A DNA stretch of 20,798 bases from Chloroflexia bacterium (GTDB lineage: Bacteria > Chloroflexota > Chloroflexia > Thermomicrobiales > UBA6265). The position numbers were made by a program, and so were the translations under genes. Of this stretch, positions 12,992 to 20,798 are shown piece by piece (positions within the stretch are counted from its first letter, which is position 1; each line of letters opens with the position of its first letter). The stretch covers positions 1 through 20,798 of the forward strand of contig JACCVC010000300.1 of NCBI GenBank assembly GCA_013698305.1. The letters are read 5' to 3'. A model generated the notes under the pieces. It worked only from the letters and a program-made list of their open reading frames with translations, was not told the origin of the DNA and made no database searches.

Positions 12992-15196
12992 TCAGGCAGC
13001 TGGCCGGTGGGTTGCTTCTTCAGCACGTACCGGTTCCAGCAGGACCACAAACGTCGTTCCTCCGCTCGGTGAATCCTCGATCTCAATTGTCCCTCCGTGG
13101 GCGCTCGCCAACTCGGCGCATATGAAAAGACCGAGGCCGAGCCCAGGCTTGGCGCTCTCTGACGCTTCGCGCCGCCGATAGAACGGGTTGAAGAGTTGCT
13201 CGCGTTCCGCTTCAGGGATGCCGTGTCCCTGATCCGAGACCGCTATCTGCAGTTCCCATTCGTCGCGGTTGGAGGGTCCGACCGCGACCGTAATCGTTCC
13301 GCCATCGGTGTACTTGACCGCGTTGCCGACGAGGTTGTCGATGATCTGATGGATGCGGTCTTCGTCCACATTTGAGGCGTACGATTCCCAGGCCGACACC
13401 AACTCCACCTGATGTGAGGCGTTGGATGTGTTCGCCGAGTCCACCACTCGCCGAGCGATGGTGACGATGTCGTGACGGTTGCGTCGAATCGCGAGCCTCC
13501 CCGCACGGAGCCTGGACACATCGAGCAGGTCATCGACAAGGCGGGTCATCCGGTCGGCGTGGCGTTGCAATGTCTCCAGCCATTGAACGTGCTGGTCATG
13601 ACCACCTTCCTTGACGAGGTCCCTGGCGACGATCTGGGCGAATCCCCGGATAGGTGTGAGTGGAGACCGGAGCTCGTGCGACACCACGGAAATGAACTCG
13701 TCTCGCATCCGTTCTGCTTCCTTGAGGGGACGCACATCCTGAAAGACGCCGACGATGGCGTCTATGGCGCCGTCGTCCGCCCGCAGTGGGGCGGCGCTGC
13801 CGATGACTGGCAATGGATCACCGCCTGGTTGGTGGACGGAGAGCTCGACGCCGGCGACGGTCTCTCCGGTCGCGAGCGCCTGGGCGATCGGATGAAGCTC
13901 CGGCGCGAGGTCGCCTTCCATGCGAAGCTGATCCACTCGCATCGAGAACGGACTTGCGTTGGCTGGCAGGCGAAACATCCTCGCGGCGGCGGCGTTGGAG
14001 GCAACGATGAGACCCAGTGGGGGCCGGACGACCATGACGGCTTCCGGCATGGCCTGAATCACCGATTGCAGCCGTTTGTGAGAATCGGAAATGCGCCCCA
14101 GCAGCTCCTCCTGCGCGTCTGCGATACTCGCTGATTCCATAAAGGCAACTGCCCGGTGTGCCAACGCTTCCAGGCGCGCGGTGGCGGTCTGGGCGAATCG
14201 GTACGGCGCGTAGAGACCGACCCAGGCGACGCCAACGACACGGTCCTCCGGACCGATGAGGGGCACCCCGAGCACGGAACGAACGTGTATGTTTACCGCT
14301 TCGACGTCCGCGATCTCAGCTGGTGGCAGGACACGCGTGTCGTAGATGGCTATCGGGCGTCGCTCCTGGGCCACGCGACCGACGAATCGCTGGCTGAAGG
14401 CCACTTCCCGTGATGGGTGGTCGTCGTGGGCGGCTGTTTCGTCGGCTCCATAGGTCGCGATCTGCACGAGCGCATCGGTCGCGTGATCGGTCAGGTAGAT
14501 GGAGCCGGTGGAGGCGCGATTGACGCGGACCATGGCGGTAAGGATGTTGTCGAACACTGAAACGTATGCGGCATTGTTTCCCGCGGGTCGTTGGGCCGCG
14601 GCGATCTCGACGGCGTTGAGCGCGGTGTTGGCGGCTCGCATCGCCGCGGCGTCGAGCCGGGCGTTGGCCTGATCGTATTTGAGCCGCTCGATGGTTGACG
14701 CGACGGCGCCAGCCAGTAGGAGGAACAGAAGGATGATCGCGACATCTCTGCCGCTTGCCCCGGCGTCGAAGCTCCAGCGGTCGCCGATCAGCAGCAGATC
14801 GAGCAGCAGGACCGCGGAGATGATCGCCGTAGCTCCGCCGACCCAGTCGGCGACATACGTTGCGAGCGTGACGGAGATCACCAGCAATGGCGTGATGAGC
14901 GCCAGATCGACATCTGGCGCGATCAGCATGATGATCAGTAGCGGAATCGCGATTGTCGACGCCGAAAAGATGAGCCGCCATGGCTCGATGCGAGCGTCTC
15001 GCATCGACGTGACCTGATCGCTGCCGATCGACGCCCAGCGCCGCAGCGAAGCGTAGGAGGAACGAGTGCTTTCGGACGCCGTCGCCGCCGCGTGTCTGGC
15101 CGTGTCCCACGTTTCCGGCGCCATGCGGGCGCGGGCCCAGCGGGTGAGCCACGATCCTTCCTGGTGCTTGTCGTTGTCCGGAGTTTGCTGGTTCAT
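12992..15196 (-). CDS. Membrane sensor histidine kinase with GAF and PAS domains
   Basis: This 734-residue transmitter kinase probably spans the membrane four times (about 74-95, 98-118, 121-138, 151-168), like the DUF4118/KdpD-type membrane block. A GAF domain (about 207-355) and a PAS domain (about 370-490) follow. The kinase core has the H box with His507 in SVVSHELRSPL, the N box DNLVGNAVKYTDGG, G1 DQGHGIPE, the F-box-like LFNPFYRR and G2 GLGLGLFI. By family it autophosphorylates on His507 and passes phosphate to a response regulator; none is adjacent. The signal is unknown: GAF and PAS domains here could bind a small ligand or cofactor, but no heme or bilin cysteine stands out. No ribosome-binding site is clear at the ATG at 15196. 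The long cytoplasmic N-terminus, about 70 residues, is unusual and has no recognised domain. Confidence 0.92.
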   Translation of the reverse strand: MNQQTPDNDKHQEGSWLTRWARARMAPETWDTARHAAATASESTRSSYASLRRWASIGSDQVTSMRDARIEPWRLIFSASTIAIPLLIIMLIAPDVDLALITPLLVISVTLATYVADWVGGATAIISAVLLLDLLLIGDRWSFDAGASGRDVAIILLFLLLAGAVASTIERLKYDQANARLDAAAMRAANTALNAVEIAAAQRPAGNNAAYVSVFDNILTAMVRVNRASTGSIYLTDHATDALVQIATYGADETAAHDDHPSREVAFSQRFVGRVAQERRPIAIYDTRVLPPAEIADVEAVNIHVRSVLGVPLIGPEDRVVGVAWVGLYAPYRFAQTATARLEALAHRAVAFMESASIADAQEELLGRISDSHKRLQSVIQAMPEAVMVVRPPLGLIVASNAAAARMFRLPANASPFSMRVDQLRMEGDLAPELHPIAQALATGETVAGVELSVHQPGGDPLPVIGSAAPLRADDGAIDAIVGVFQDVRPLKEAERMRDEFISVVSHELRSPLTPIRGFAQIVARDLVKEGGHDQHVQWLETLQRHADRMTRLVDDLLDVSRLRAGRLAIRRNRHDIVTIARRVVDSANTSNASHQVELVSAWESYASNVDEDRIHQIIDNLVGNAVKYTDGGTITVAVGPSNRDEWELQIAVSDQGHGIPEAEREQLFNPFYRRREASESAKPGLGLGLFICAELASAHGGTIEIEDSPSGGTTFVVLLEPVRAEEATHRPAA

Positions 15197-15268
15197 GGTT
15201 GTTTGCCGTGGATTGTCAGTCCATTCAACAGTATCTGGAGCATTTGCGGGCAGACACGGGGTCTGCCA

Positions 15269-16501
15269 CTACGTGTTGTTTGGCCCGCGGCCAGACTCGG
15301 CAAGTTCACCGTGGATGATCTCGCCGAGGATGCGGATACCTGGTTCAATCTCCTCGTCGCGGGCAAACGAATAGGAAAGGCGGAGCATATTATCTCCCGA
15401 GCCGTCGACGAAACATGTCTTGCCAGGCAGGTACTCAACACCACGCTCTCGCGCCTGTGGCGCCATGGCGGTGGTGTCCAAGACTTCGGGAAGCGTCACC
15501 CAAATGAAGAATCCACCTTCCGGCGTGGTCCACGTGGCGCCCTCTGGAAAGTGCTTCTCCAACGCGTCAAGCATGAGGTCGCGGCGGGTGCGGTAGATGC
15601 CGACAAGTTGCTGTATGTGGTTGTCGAGATGCTCGGGAATCCATTCGGCTGCGACATGGGCGCCGAAGACGTTGGTGCTGCCGTCGACTTTCAGCACCGC
15701 CATCTTCGCGATCAGCGATGGGTGTGCCACGACCCAACCGAGCCGCATTCCGGCGCCGAGTGTCTTCGATAGGGTGCTGAAGTAGAGCGTGGCGCCATGT
15801 TTGTCCAACGCGTGGATTGGAGGAATCTTCTCGCCCGAGTACCGGAGGTCGGCGTAGGCATCGTCCTCGAAGATGAGCGTGCCGTACTCATGCGCCAGCT
15901 CGATAATGCGCATGCGGCGCTCGAGCGTCGTGGACACGCCCGACGGGTTCTGAAAGTTCGGAATGACGTAGATGAACTTCGGCGTGATGCCTTGTGACTT
16001 GAGGTCGGCCAGTGTGGACTCGAGCGCTTCCACATTTGTGCCGTGTTTGTCGACGGGGATGCCGATCGCCCTGGCGCCGGCGTTGGAGAACATGCGGACC
16101 GCGCCCATCCAGGTCGGAGCTTCTGTCAGAATGACATCGCCCCAGTCAACCAGTGTGTCGATGGCGAGGCCAATCGCCTGGCTCGCGCCCGCGGTGATGA
16201 GAATCTGGTCAACGTCGGCCCTGATGCCAAAATCGCGGTCGAGCTTGTCGCGCAGCAGCCCAGCGAGCTTGCGATCTCCGAGGCCGTGCCCGTATTGCAA
16301 CGCCCACTCCCCCTCCCGTTCGAGGGCTGTTTTCGTCGCCGAAATCACCGACTCTTTGGGCAGCGAATCTCGATCCGGGAATCCTGCGAAGAAGCTGATG
16401 AGTTCCGCCGACTTGCGTGGATCGCCAACCCGCAGACCTGGAAGGTCCTGGGCTTTGCGCGAAAACAGGGTTTCGAATGGTGAAGGTGACGTGACGGACA
16501 T
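15269..16501 (-). CDS. PLP-dependent aminotransferase, class I/II (LysN/MocR-like)
   Basis: This 410-residue fold-type I transaminase resembles the 2-aminoadipate/aromatic aminotransferase group (LysN) and the aminotransferase part of MocR regulators, without a GntR DNA-binding domain. The PLP lysine is Lys246 in STLSKTLGAGMRLGW. Asp213/214 in FEDDAYADLRY and Asn185 in PNFQNPSG are the usual cofactor contacts. Arg in the final third (MLRLSYSF) is the expected substrate carboxylate contact. The exact substrate cannot be read; lysine or aromatic amino acid metabolism is plausible. The ATG at 16501 has GGAGG eight bases upstream, and the frame before it has no family resemblance. A promoter with good boxes lies just upstream. 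It is divergent from the ferredoxin-NADP reductase. Confidence 0.9.
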   Translation of the reverse strand: MSVTSPSPFETLFSRKAQDLPGLRVGDPRKSAELISFFAGFPDRDSLPKESVISATKTALEREGEWALQYGHGLGDRKLAGLLRDKLDRDFGIRADVDQILITAGASQAIGLAIDTLVDWGDVILTEAPTWMGAVRMFSNAGARAIGIPVDKHGTNVEALESTLADLKSQGITPKFIYVIPNFQNPSGVSTTLERRMRIIELAHEYGTLIFEDDAYADLRYSGEKIPPIHALDKHGATLYFSTLSKTLGAGMRLGWVVAHPSLIAKMAVLKVDGSTNVFGAHVAAEWIPEHLDNHIQQLVGIYRTRRDLMLDALEKHFPEGATWTTPEGGFFIWVTLPEVLDTTAMAPQARERGVEYLPGKTCFVDGSGDNMLRLSYSFARDEEIEPGIRILGEIIHGELAESGRGPNNT

Positions 16502-16548
16502 GCGATGGGCCTCCGGGCGGTGAGTGACGACGATTGATAGCTGGCGGC

Positions 16549-16578
16549 ATTGTATGAGGGACTCGGCGTTGATGGCAA
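16549..16578 (-). promoter_or_regulatory. Sigma-70-type promoter of the aminotransferase gene
   Basis: On the minus strand, TTGCCA (16578-16573) and TACAAT (16554-16549) are separated by 18 bases, each one mismatch from consensus. Predicted transcription starts near 16542, giving a leader of about 40 bases before the ATG at 16501. This is the best promoter pair seen in the window. Confidence 0.6.
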
Positions 16579-16650
16579 CGACTTGTATCGCGAGCACAGT
16601 AGGTGACTCCAGGATGCCTGGGCACAGGAGTCTGAGCAATGGCGGCATAG

Positions 16651-16656
16651 TAGAAT
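16651..16656 (+). promoter_or_regulatory. -10 candidate for the ferredoxin-NADP reductase gene
   Basis: TAGAAT is one mismatch from the -10 consensus and lies 93 bases before the start codon. No good -35 is seen at normal spacing. It is in the divergent spacer with the aminotransferase promoter. Confidence 0.35.
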
Positions 16657-16748
16657 GACTCCACCACGCATCATGGTTGTGCCGCGTGCATGAGGCAACG
16701 TCGCCGCTCATTCCAGGTTCCTAAATCAGCGTTCGAGGAGAAGCGATC

Positions 16749-17813
16749 TTGGTCGATACCATGTCACCGGCTCATGTTGATTCCATACCAGAACAAAATC
16801 AGGAAGAAGTGTTTGACATCACGATCATCGGCGCTGGGCCGACCGGTCTGTTCGCGGCATTCTACGCCGGTCTGCGTGGGGCGAGCGTCCAGATTATCGA
16901 CTCGCTCGAAGAGCCAGGCGGGGCGCTGACTGCGATCTACCCGGAGAAGTACATTTACGATGTTATTGGTTATCCCAAAGTGCTCGCCAAGGACTTCGTC
17001 GCGGCCTGCCTCGATCAGGCGATGAGATCCGATCCCACTATCCATCTCAAGGAAGAAGTTCTGGGGCTTTCGCCCCAGAACGACGGCGCGTTCCACCTGA
17101 CGACGACGAAGACGATCCGCCGCAGTCGCGCGGTGATCGTCGCCGCCGGCGTGGGAGCGTTCGAGCCGACCCGGCTGACTGCCGCAGGCGTCGATGAGTT
17201 GGAGGGCAAGGGCATCCACTATTTCGCGAAGCGGGTGGACGACTTCCGAGACAGAAGCGTCGTGATCGTTGGCGGCGGCGATTCGGCGGTGGACTGGGCG
17301 GTAACGCTGGAGCCAGTCGCCAAGAGCGTCAACGTGATCCATCGCTCGAAGTTCCGGGCGCACGAGGCGACGGTCGACGAGTTGGAACGGTCGACCGTGC
17401 AGCTTCACTATCCGGGTTGCGAGGTGACACAACTGCGACCAGGGGCGGATGGCCGGATCGGCTCATTGTCGTTCAAGAACGCCGATGGGGAGATCGAGGA
17501 TCTGGAGGTCGACGAACTGATCTGCGCGATCGGGTTCAAGGCCGACCCGGGGCCCCTGCGCACCTGGGGATTCGAGCTCAAGCGGAACCAGATCGAAGTC
17601 GACAAGATCACCATGGAGACGAACATCCCAGGTGTCTTTGGCGCCGGCGACATCGTGACCTATCCAGCCAAGTTCAAGCTGATCGCGACCGGCGCGGCGG
17701 AAGCTGTGACCGCGGTGAACCACGCGGTGACGCACATCAACCCGGATGCCCGCTTAGATGCAGGACATTCCACGACGATCATGGAGAAGCGGGCCAAGCA
17801 GGCGGCGATGTAG
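16749..17813 (+). CDS. Ferredoxin/flavodoxin-NADP+ reductase, thioredoxin-reductase-like (YumC type)
   Basis: This 354-residue FAD enzyme is built like thioredoxin reductase but lacks the redox CxxC, as is normal for the bacterial YumC-type ferredoxin-NADP reductases. The FAD motif is IIGAGPTGLFAAFYAG, followed by the acidic IID end of strand two. NADPH binding is shown by IVGGGDSAVDWAV with HRSKFRAHE, whose basic residues suit the 2'-phosphate. The second FAD motif is VFGAGDIV. It would move electrons between NADPH and ferredoxin in the cytosol; the partner ferredoxin is not in the window. The TTG at 16749 is preferred because GAGGAG (16735-16740) is eight bases upstream. An ATG at 16761 is 20 bases away from it. 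A strong hairpin follows its end. Confidence 0.9.
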   Translation: MVDTMSPAHVDSIPEQNQEEVFDITIIGAGPTGLFAAFYAGLRGASVQIIDSLEEPGGALTAIYPEKYIYDVIGYPKVLAKDFVAACLDQAMRSDPTIHLKEEVLGLSPQNDGAFHLTTTKTIRRSRAVIVAAGVGAFEPTRLTAAGVDELEGKGIHYFAKRVDDFRDRSVVIVGGGDSAVDWAVTLEPVAKSVNVIHRSKFRAHEATVDELERSTVQLHYPGCEVTQLRPGADGRIGSLSFKNADGEIEDLEVDELICAIGFKADPGPLRTWGFELKRNQIEVDKITMETNIPGVFGAGDIVTYPAKFKLIATGAAEAVTAVNHAVTHINPDARLDAGHSTTIMEKRAKQAAM

Positions 17814-17836
17814 CGGGTAACAACGTGCATTCATCC

Positions 17837-17869
17837 GAGAGACCCTGGAGACCTCGTCCAGGGTCTCTC
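17837..17869. terminator. Bidirectional hairpin between the reductase gene and trpS
   Basis: GAGAGACCCTGGA (17837-17849) and TCCAGGGTCTCTC (17857-17869) are perfect 13-base complements around the loop GACCTCG. It fills the spacer between two convergent genes, 23 bases after the plus-strand stop and 5 bases before the trpS stop. The T-run is poor on both sides, but size and position fit a shared terminator. Confidence 0.7.
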
Positions 17870-17874
17870 CCGTT

Positions 17875-18927
17875 CTATGGCTTGAAGCTGCCGATTCCCA
17901 TGCGTTCGCGCACCAGTTCCATCTTCTTCTCCGCGATGGTGTTGGCTCGCGCCGCGCCTTCACGCAGCACGCCGGCTACGTAGTCGGGATCCCGACGGAG
18001 CCGCTCGAGTTCGCCCTGGATCGGCGTCAGCTTCTCGACCACGAGCTCGGCGAGGTCCTTTTTGAATTCTCCGTAGCGCTTGCCTTCAAAGTGCTGTTCC
18101 ACCTGGGACGTGGTGAGGTCGGCGAACGATCCGTAGATCTGAATGAGGTTGGTCAGCGCGGGCTTGTCCGCTCCCCCCTCGATTGTTTCTCCGGAGTCCG
18201 TAACCGCCCGCCGAATCTTCTTGCGGATGGTGTCCGGCGGATCGGAGAAGGCGATGTAGCTCGCCTCCCGCGGTGAAGTCTTGCTCATTTTCTCGGTTGG
18301 GTCGTCCAGCGACATGATGCGCGCGCCTTCGGTCTTGATGTCTGCTTTCGGCAACACGAAGGTTTCGCCGTACCGGCGATTGAACCGATTGACGATGTCG
18401 CGAGTCAACTCGACGTGCTGACGTTGATCGTCGCCGACGGGGACCTCCTCGGTGTCGTAGAGGATGATGTCCGCCGCCATCAGCACGGGATAGCTGAAGA
18501 TGGCCGCCGAGACCGAATCGCCCTTGCCCGCCGACTTGTCCTTGAACTGCGTCATCCGGGTGAGCTCGCCGAACTGCGTGACGGAATTGAGCAGCCATTG
18601 CAACTCGGTGTGGGCGGGAACGTGGGACTGTACAAAGAGCAGGCAACGATCCGGGTCGATTCCCGACGCCAGGTAGGAGCCAGCCAGATCGAGGACCTGC
18701 TGCTTCAGCAGCGTTGAGTCAGGATTGTTGGAGAGCGCATGCAGGTCGACGACACAAAAGACGCTGTCGCTCCGGTCGATCTGCTTGATCCAGTTCCGCA
18801 CCGCGCCGAGGTAGTTGCCGAGATGGAAGTTGCCCGACGGCTGAATGCCGGAGAAGACCTTGACCTTTTGACGGGCCTCGCTCGTCACAGCCTGATCCTC
18901 CGCGCGCCTGGGAGCGTCCGTAATCAT
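17875..18927 (-). CDS. trpS: Tryptophanyl-tRNA synthetase
   Basis: This 350-residue class I aminoacyl-tRNA synthetase charges tRNA-Trp in the cytosol. The HIGH-equivalent is in SGIQPSGNFHLGNYLG (about 26-41) and the KMSKS-equivalent is KMSKT (about 213-217). The segment VGDDQRQHVELTRDI between them is typical of bacterial TrpRS. The ATG at 18927 has AAGGA upstream. It leaves about 20 residues before the catalytic domain, longer than in many relatives, and an in-frame GTG near residue 16 is an alternative. No T-box leader is present upstream. The gene converges on the ferredoxin-NADP reductase and lies downstream of the HxlR gene on the same strand, with 112 bases between. Confidence 0.96.
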   Translation of the reverse strand: MITDAPRRAEDQAVTSEARQKVKVFSGIQPSGNFHLGNYLGAVRNWIKQIDRSDSVFCVVDLHALSNNPDSTLLKQQVLDLAGSYLASGIDPDRCLLFVQSHVPAHTELQWLLNSVTQFGELTRMTQFKDKSAGKGDSVSAAIFSYPVLMAADIILYDTEEVPVGDDQRQHVELTRDIVNRFNRRYGETFVLPKADIKTEGARIMSLDDPTEKMSKTSPREASYIAFSDPPDTIRKKIRRAVTDSGETIEGGADKPALTNLIQIYGSFADLTTSQVEQHFEGKRYGEFKKDLAELVVEKLTPIQGELERLRRDPDYVAGVLREGAARANTIAEKKMELVRERMGIGSFKP

Positions 18928-18946
18928 TGCGTTGGGTCCTTGATCA

Positions 18947-18952
18947 ACTATA
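18947..18952 (-). promoter_or_regulatory. Weak -10 candidate for trpS
   Basis: The minus strand reads TATAGT, one mismatch from consensus, 19 bases before the trpS ATG. The resulting leader would be only about 13 bases, which still leaves room for AAGGA. An alternative extended element, TGGTACACT, lies near 18997-19005. Neither has a clear -35. Confidence 0.25.
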
Positions 18953-19039
18953 GGGTGAAACGGAGGCGCCATTGGCAGCGCAGAACCGACTGGAGTGTAC
19001 CAAAGCGGGAACGTTTTCGGGTTGGCTCGTTGACCGAGT

Positions 19040-19435
19040 TTATGGAACGTCTGCGCTTTTAGCGGGCTCTGGCGTGGAGCCGATGAGCTCGAGTTCCGGA
19101 GCGCAGTCCTCATCGGGGAGCCACCGGCGCCCGTACTGTCGCATGGACTCGATCACCGGCATCAAGGCATCCCCTTTTGGGGTGAGCGCATACTCCACCC
19201 GCGGTGGAACCTCCGGGTAGCAGCGCCGAGTCAGGATTTCCGCCTCTTCCAGCCGCTTGAGCCGTTCCGAGAGCGTCTTTGGGCTGATCCCCTGAAGAGA
19301 GCGTTCGAGTTGGCTGAATCGCCGATGACCTTCAGAGAGATCGCGAAGGATCAAGGGCGTCCACTTATTGCCTATCAGTTCCGCGGTGCGCGCCACGGGA
19401 CACCAGAGCGAATCCTGCTGGGTTGTCCGTTTCAT
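19040..19435 (-). CDS. HxlR-family transcriptional regulator
   Basis: This 131-residue winged helix-turn-helix regulator has the HxlR opening CPVARTAELIGNKWTPLILR, with the conserved Cys12 that in some relatives senses electrophiles or oxidants. The core continues as RRFSQLERSLQGISPKTLSE, the recognition helix, then the wing (YALTPKGDAL). The C-terminus is a dimerisation helix followed by a short polar tail. The ATG at 19435 has AAGGCAGG a few bases upstream. The genes it controls are unknown. The region upstream, toward the holin-family gene, would be the first place to look. A perfect TTGACA at 19473-19478 on the minus strand lacks a partner -10. Confidence 0.92.
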   Translation of the reverse strand: MKRTTQQDSLWCPVARTAELIGNKWTPLILRDLSEGHRRFSQLERSLQGISPKTLSERLKRLEEAEILTRRCYPEVPPRVEYALTPKGDALMPVIESMRQYGRRWLPDEDCAPELELIGSTPEPAKSADVP

Positions 19436-19565
19436 ATCACTGCCTGCCTTGAACCGAAAGGTATCCGTGCGTTGTCAATACATAACACTTCCCTAATGAT
19501 AGCAGGGCAAGCGGATCGTCGCAATGCCGGGCAATACCGCCGTACGCAGGTAGACCGATGGACCG

Positions 19566-19571
19566 TATACT
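19566..19571 (+). promoter_or_regulatory. -10 candidate for the membrane protein/phosphodiesterase group
   Basis: TATACT, five of six matches, lies 74 bases before the first gene of the plus-strand group. No good -35 is seen 16-18 bases upstream, so it is a weak call. Confidence 0.3.
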
Positions 19572-19639
19572 TGCCGGGACAGAAACTGACGAGCGCCAGG
19601 CGGCTGGTGTGGGCGTGGACCTTTAGCTATTCGGAGTGA

Positions 19640-20008
19640 ATGCTGACTATGGTGCGTTTTGTCGCGTATGTGGTTGCGACCGTCGTTGCGACGCTCGCTC
19701 TCGGGACAATCTCTGACCGATTGATCTCTTTCGACCGGGCGGAGGCGGTGTTGGTGTTCGGGGTGGTTCTTGGCCTTATCAACGCCGTGATCAAGCCGGT
19801 AGTGGATCTGCTCGCGTTTCCGTTGACCTGTCTGACATTCGGGTTGTTTGCGATTGTCGTGAATACCGTTCTCTTCTGGTCTGGCGCATGGATCTCCCGC
19901 AACTTCGATGTTGCCGCGAATCTCGAAGTGTCGTGGTGGGGAGCGCTTTTCGGTTCGATGCTGGTGAGCGTTGCGTCGGGGATTATCTTCACGGTGATCG
20001 ATGAGTAG
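19640..20008 (+). CDS. Small membrane protein, 4TM holin-like family (PF04020 type)
   Basis: This 122-residue hydrophobic protein has about four predicted membrane segments: FVAYVVATVVATLALG, VLVFGVVLGLINAVI, LTCLTFGLFAIVVNTVLF and the final LFGSMLVSVASGIIF. The central pattern PLTCLTFGLFAIVVN is characteristic of the so-called mycobacterial four-TM phage holin family. These are chromosomal proteins of unknown role, so the name should not be taken as evidence of a phage. GGAG (19633-19636) precedes ATGs at both 19640 and 19649, and the start is not decided. Its end overlaps the next gene by eight bases, which implies translational coupling. Confidence 0.85.
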   Translation: MLTMVRFVAYVVATVVATLALGTISDRLISFDRAEAVLVFGVVLGLINAVIKPVVDLLAFPLTCLTFGLFAIVVNTVLFWSGAWISRNFDVAANLEVSWWGALFGSMLVSVASGIIFTVIDE

Positions 20009-20606
20009 GTACCGGCAGGAGTGGGGCCCATGCACGTCGCGGCGACGGTTCGATGACCCGAGCCGATTCGGCGTGATCGCTGACACTCACATCTACGCCA
20101 ACAGCCGCCGAAAGATTCCGGATGGGGTGAAACGCCTGTTCACACGCGCCCAGATCGAGTTTCTCGTCCACCTGGGTGACGTCAACACGAGGCACGTGCT
20201 GGAAGAGTTGGCGGAGATCGCGCCGGTGATTGCGGTGCCAGGGAACAACGACGATCCGGAATTCCACTTCATGTTGCCAGAGACGACGCGGTTTTGGGTA
20301 GGCGAGCGATCGTTTGGCGTGCTGCATGGCGACGGAGGGCGGTCGGCAAAAATCGAGGCGAAGCGCCGCTTCGCCGGCAAGGTCGACTGTGTGCTGTTCG
20401 GACACAGTCACCAGCCGTTCATGGAGAAGTCGGGGGACACGATCCTGTTCAATCCGGGATCCGCGACTGACCGGCGGTGGTCCGAGCATTTCGGCGTGGG
20501 CATTATCACGGTGCAGAACGGAACGATCGATCCTGAACTGGTGCTGTATCTGGACGCGGACCATCTCGACAATATCGAGATCGGTACTGTTTCGCAATCG
20601 GAGTGA
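20001..20606 (+). CDS. YfcE/MJ0936-type metallophosphodiesterase
   Basis: This calcineurin-like phosphoesterase of 201 residues carries the full set of metal ligands: GVIADTH (Asp28, His30), HLGDVN (Asp60), PGNNDD (Asn83), LHGDGG (His109) and FGHSHQP (His135, His137). It is followed by NPGSATDRR, which is typical of the YfcE/MJ0936 branch. Family members cleave phosphodiesters such as bis-p-nitrophenyl phosphate in vitro with Mn or Ni; the physiological substrate is unknown. The ATG at 20001 overlaps the preceding membrane-protein gene. The first 22 residues are basic and lie before the first strand, so a later start cannot be excluded. Its stop is overlapped by the start of the next gene (TGATG). 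Confidence 0.9.
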   Translation: MSRYRQEWGPCTSRRRFDDPSRFGVIADTHIYANSRRKIPDGVKRLFTRAQIEFLVHLGDVNTRHVLEELAEIAPVIAVPGNNDDPEFHFMLPETTRFWVGERSFGVLHGDGGRSAKIEAKRRFAGKVDCVLFGHSHQPFMEKSGDTILFNPGSATDRRWSEHFGVGIITVQNGTIDPELVLYLDADHLDNIEIGTVSQSE

Positions 20607-20798
20607 TGACCTTGCCACAACGATCTCAAGACAACCGACTGAGTGACGGGCGCTGGCTCAGAATTCCGGGACCGACGCCGGTGCCGCCACGCGTGCTGGC
20701 GGCGATGTCGGAACCGATGATTCCCCATCGCGGGCCCGAGATGAAAGCCCGTACCCTGGCATTGCGGGAGAAGCTGCAGGCGGTGATGCGCACTGAAG
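20606..20798 (+). CDS. Class V aminotransferase, N-terminal part (3' end beyond window)
   Basis: The frame starts with ATG in TGATG, overlapping the previous stop by one base, and is open to the window edge (64 codons). The early motif LRIPGPTPVPPRVLAAMSEP, followed by MIPHRGPE, is the N-terminus of class V enzymes related to serine-glyoxylate and alanine-glyoxylate aminotransferases or phosphoserine aminotransferase. The PLP lysine is beyond the window. GGAG just before the ATG is rather close; the TTG at 20612 would have better spacing. It is probably cotranscribed with the phosphodiesterase. The exact substrate is undecided. Confidence 0.8.
   Translation, partial: MTLPQRSQDNRLSDGRWLRIPGPTPVPPRVLAAMSEPMIPHRGPEMKARTLALREKLQAVMRTE

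Noticed and set aside
18928..19039. T-box leader ahead of trpS
   Set aside because: The spacer is only 112 bases and lacks the conserved T-box sequence and an antiterminator/terminator pair.
19473..19478. Perfect TTGACA as -35 for the HxlR gene (minus strand)
   Set aside because: No -10 box lies 16-18 bases downstream.
19640..20008. Prophage, because of a holin-family gene
   Set aside because: The family is chromosomal and of unknown role, and no other phage gene is nearby.

Overview
The window is GC-rich, gene-dense bacterial chromosome with about twenty protein genes and short spacers. Nothing marks it as plasmid or phage: there is no transposase, integrase, tRNA, rRNA or CRISPR array. 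The mix of genes suggests Chloroflexota, perhaps Thermomicrobia or a relative. It includes a fused shikimate kinase/3-dehydroquinate synthase, a DarA-type PII-like protein, a YumC-type ferredoxin-NADP reductase and a PfkB kinase-AhcY-MetK cluster. That placement is an inference from gene content only.

Layout. Bases 1-1349 (minus) hold most of an NtrC-type sigma-54 activator, cut by the left edge. Divergent from it is aroKB (1495-3150). After a G-rich stretch and a leader of about 160 bases comes a methionine-cycle cluster: a PfkB-family (probably adenosine) kinase, ahcY and metK. These make SAM, split S-adenosylhomocysteine and remove the adenosine released. A DarA-family cyclic-di-AMP receptor and an unrecognised 89-residue protein follow. 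The latter converges on a small SWIM zinc-finger gene, and the two stop codons share one CTAG. Upstream of the SWIM gene lies a compact unit: extended -10, very strong Shine-Dalgarno, ten-codon ORF and intrinsic terminator. mobA and a YkvA/DUF1232 membrane protein read the other way.

Bases 9476-11789 (minus) carry miaB and then a TPR protein with a very acidic tail. Divergent from miaB, across a 14-bp palindrome, is an exported protein with a disordered tail (12041-12967). It converges on a large membrane histidine kinase with GAF and PAS domains (12992-15196, minus). Next is a MocR/LysN-like aminotransferase (minus), divergent from a ferredoxin-NADP reductase (plus). A 13-bp perfect hairpin separates the reductase from convergent trpS. 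An HxlR regulator (minus) follows. The window ends with a tightly packed plus-strand group: a 4TM holin-family membrane protein, a YfcE-type phosphodiesterase and the start of a class V aminotransferase.

Most of the window is housekeeping. The least explained parts are the tiny-ORF/terminator unit at 8147-8288, the G-quadruplex motif over the aroKB stop with the leader after it, the palindrome at 11917-11930, and the two small genes meeting at 7746-7749. Spacers are all under 300 bases.
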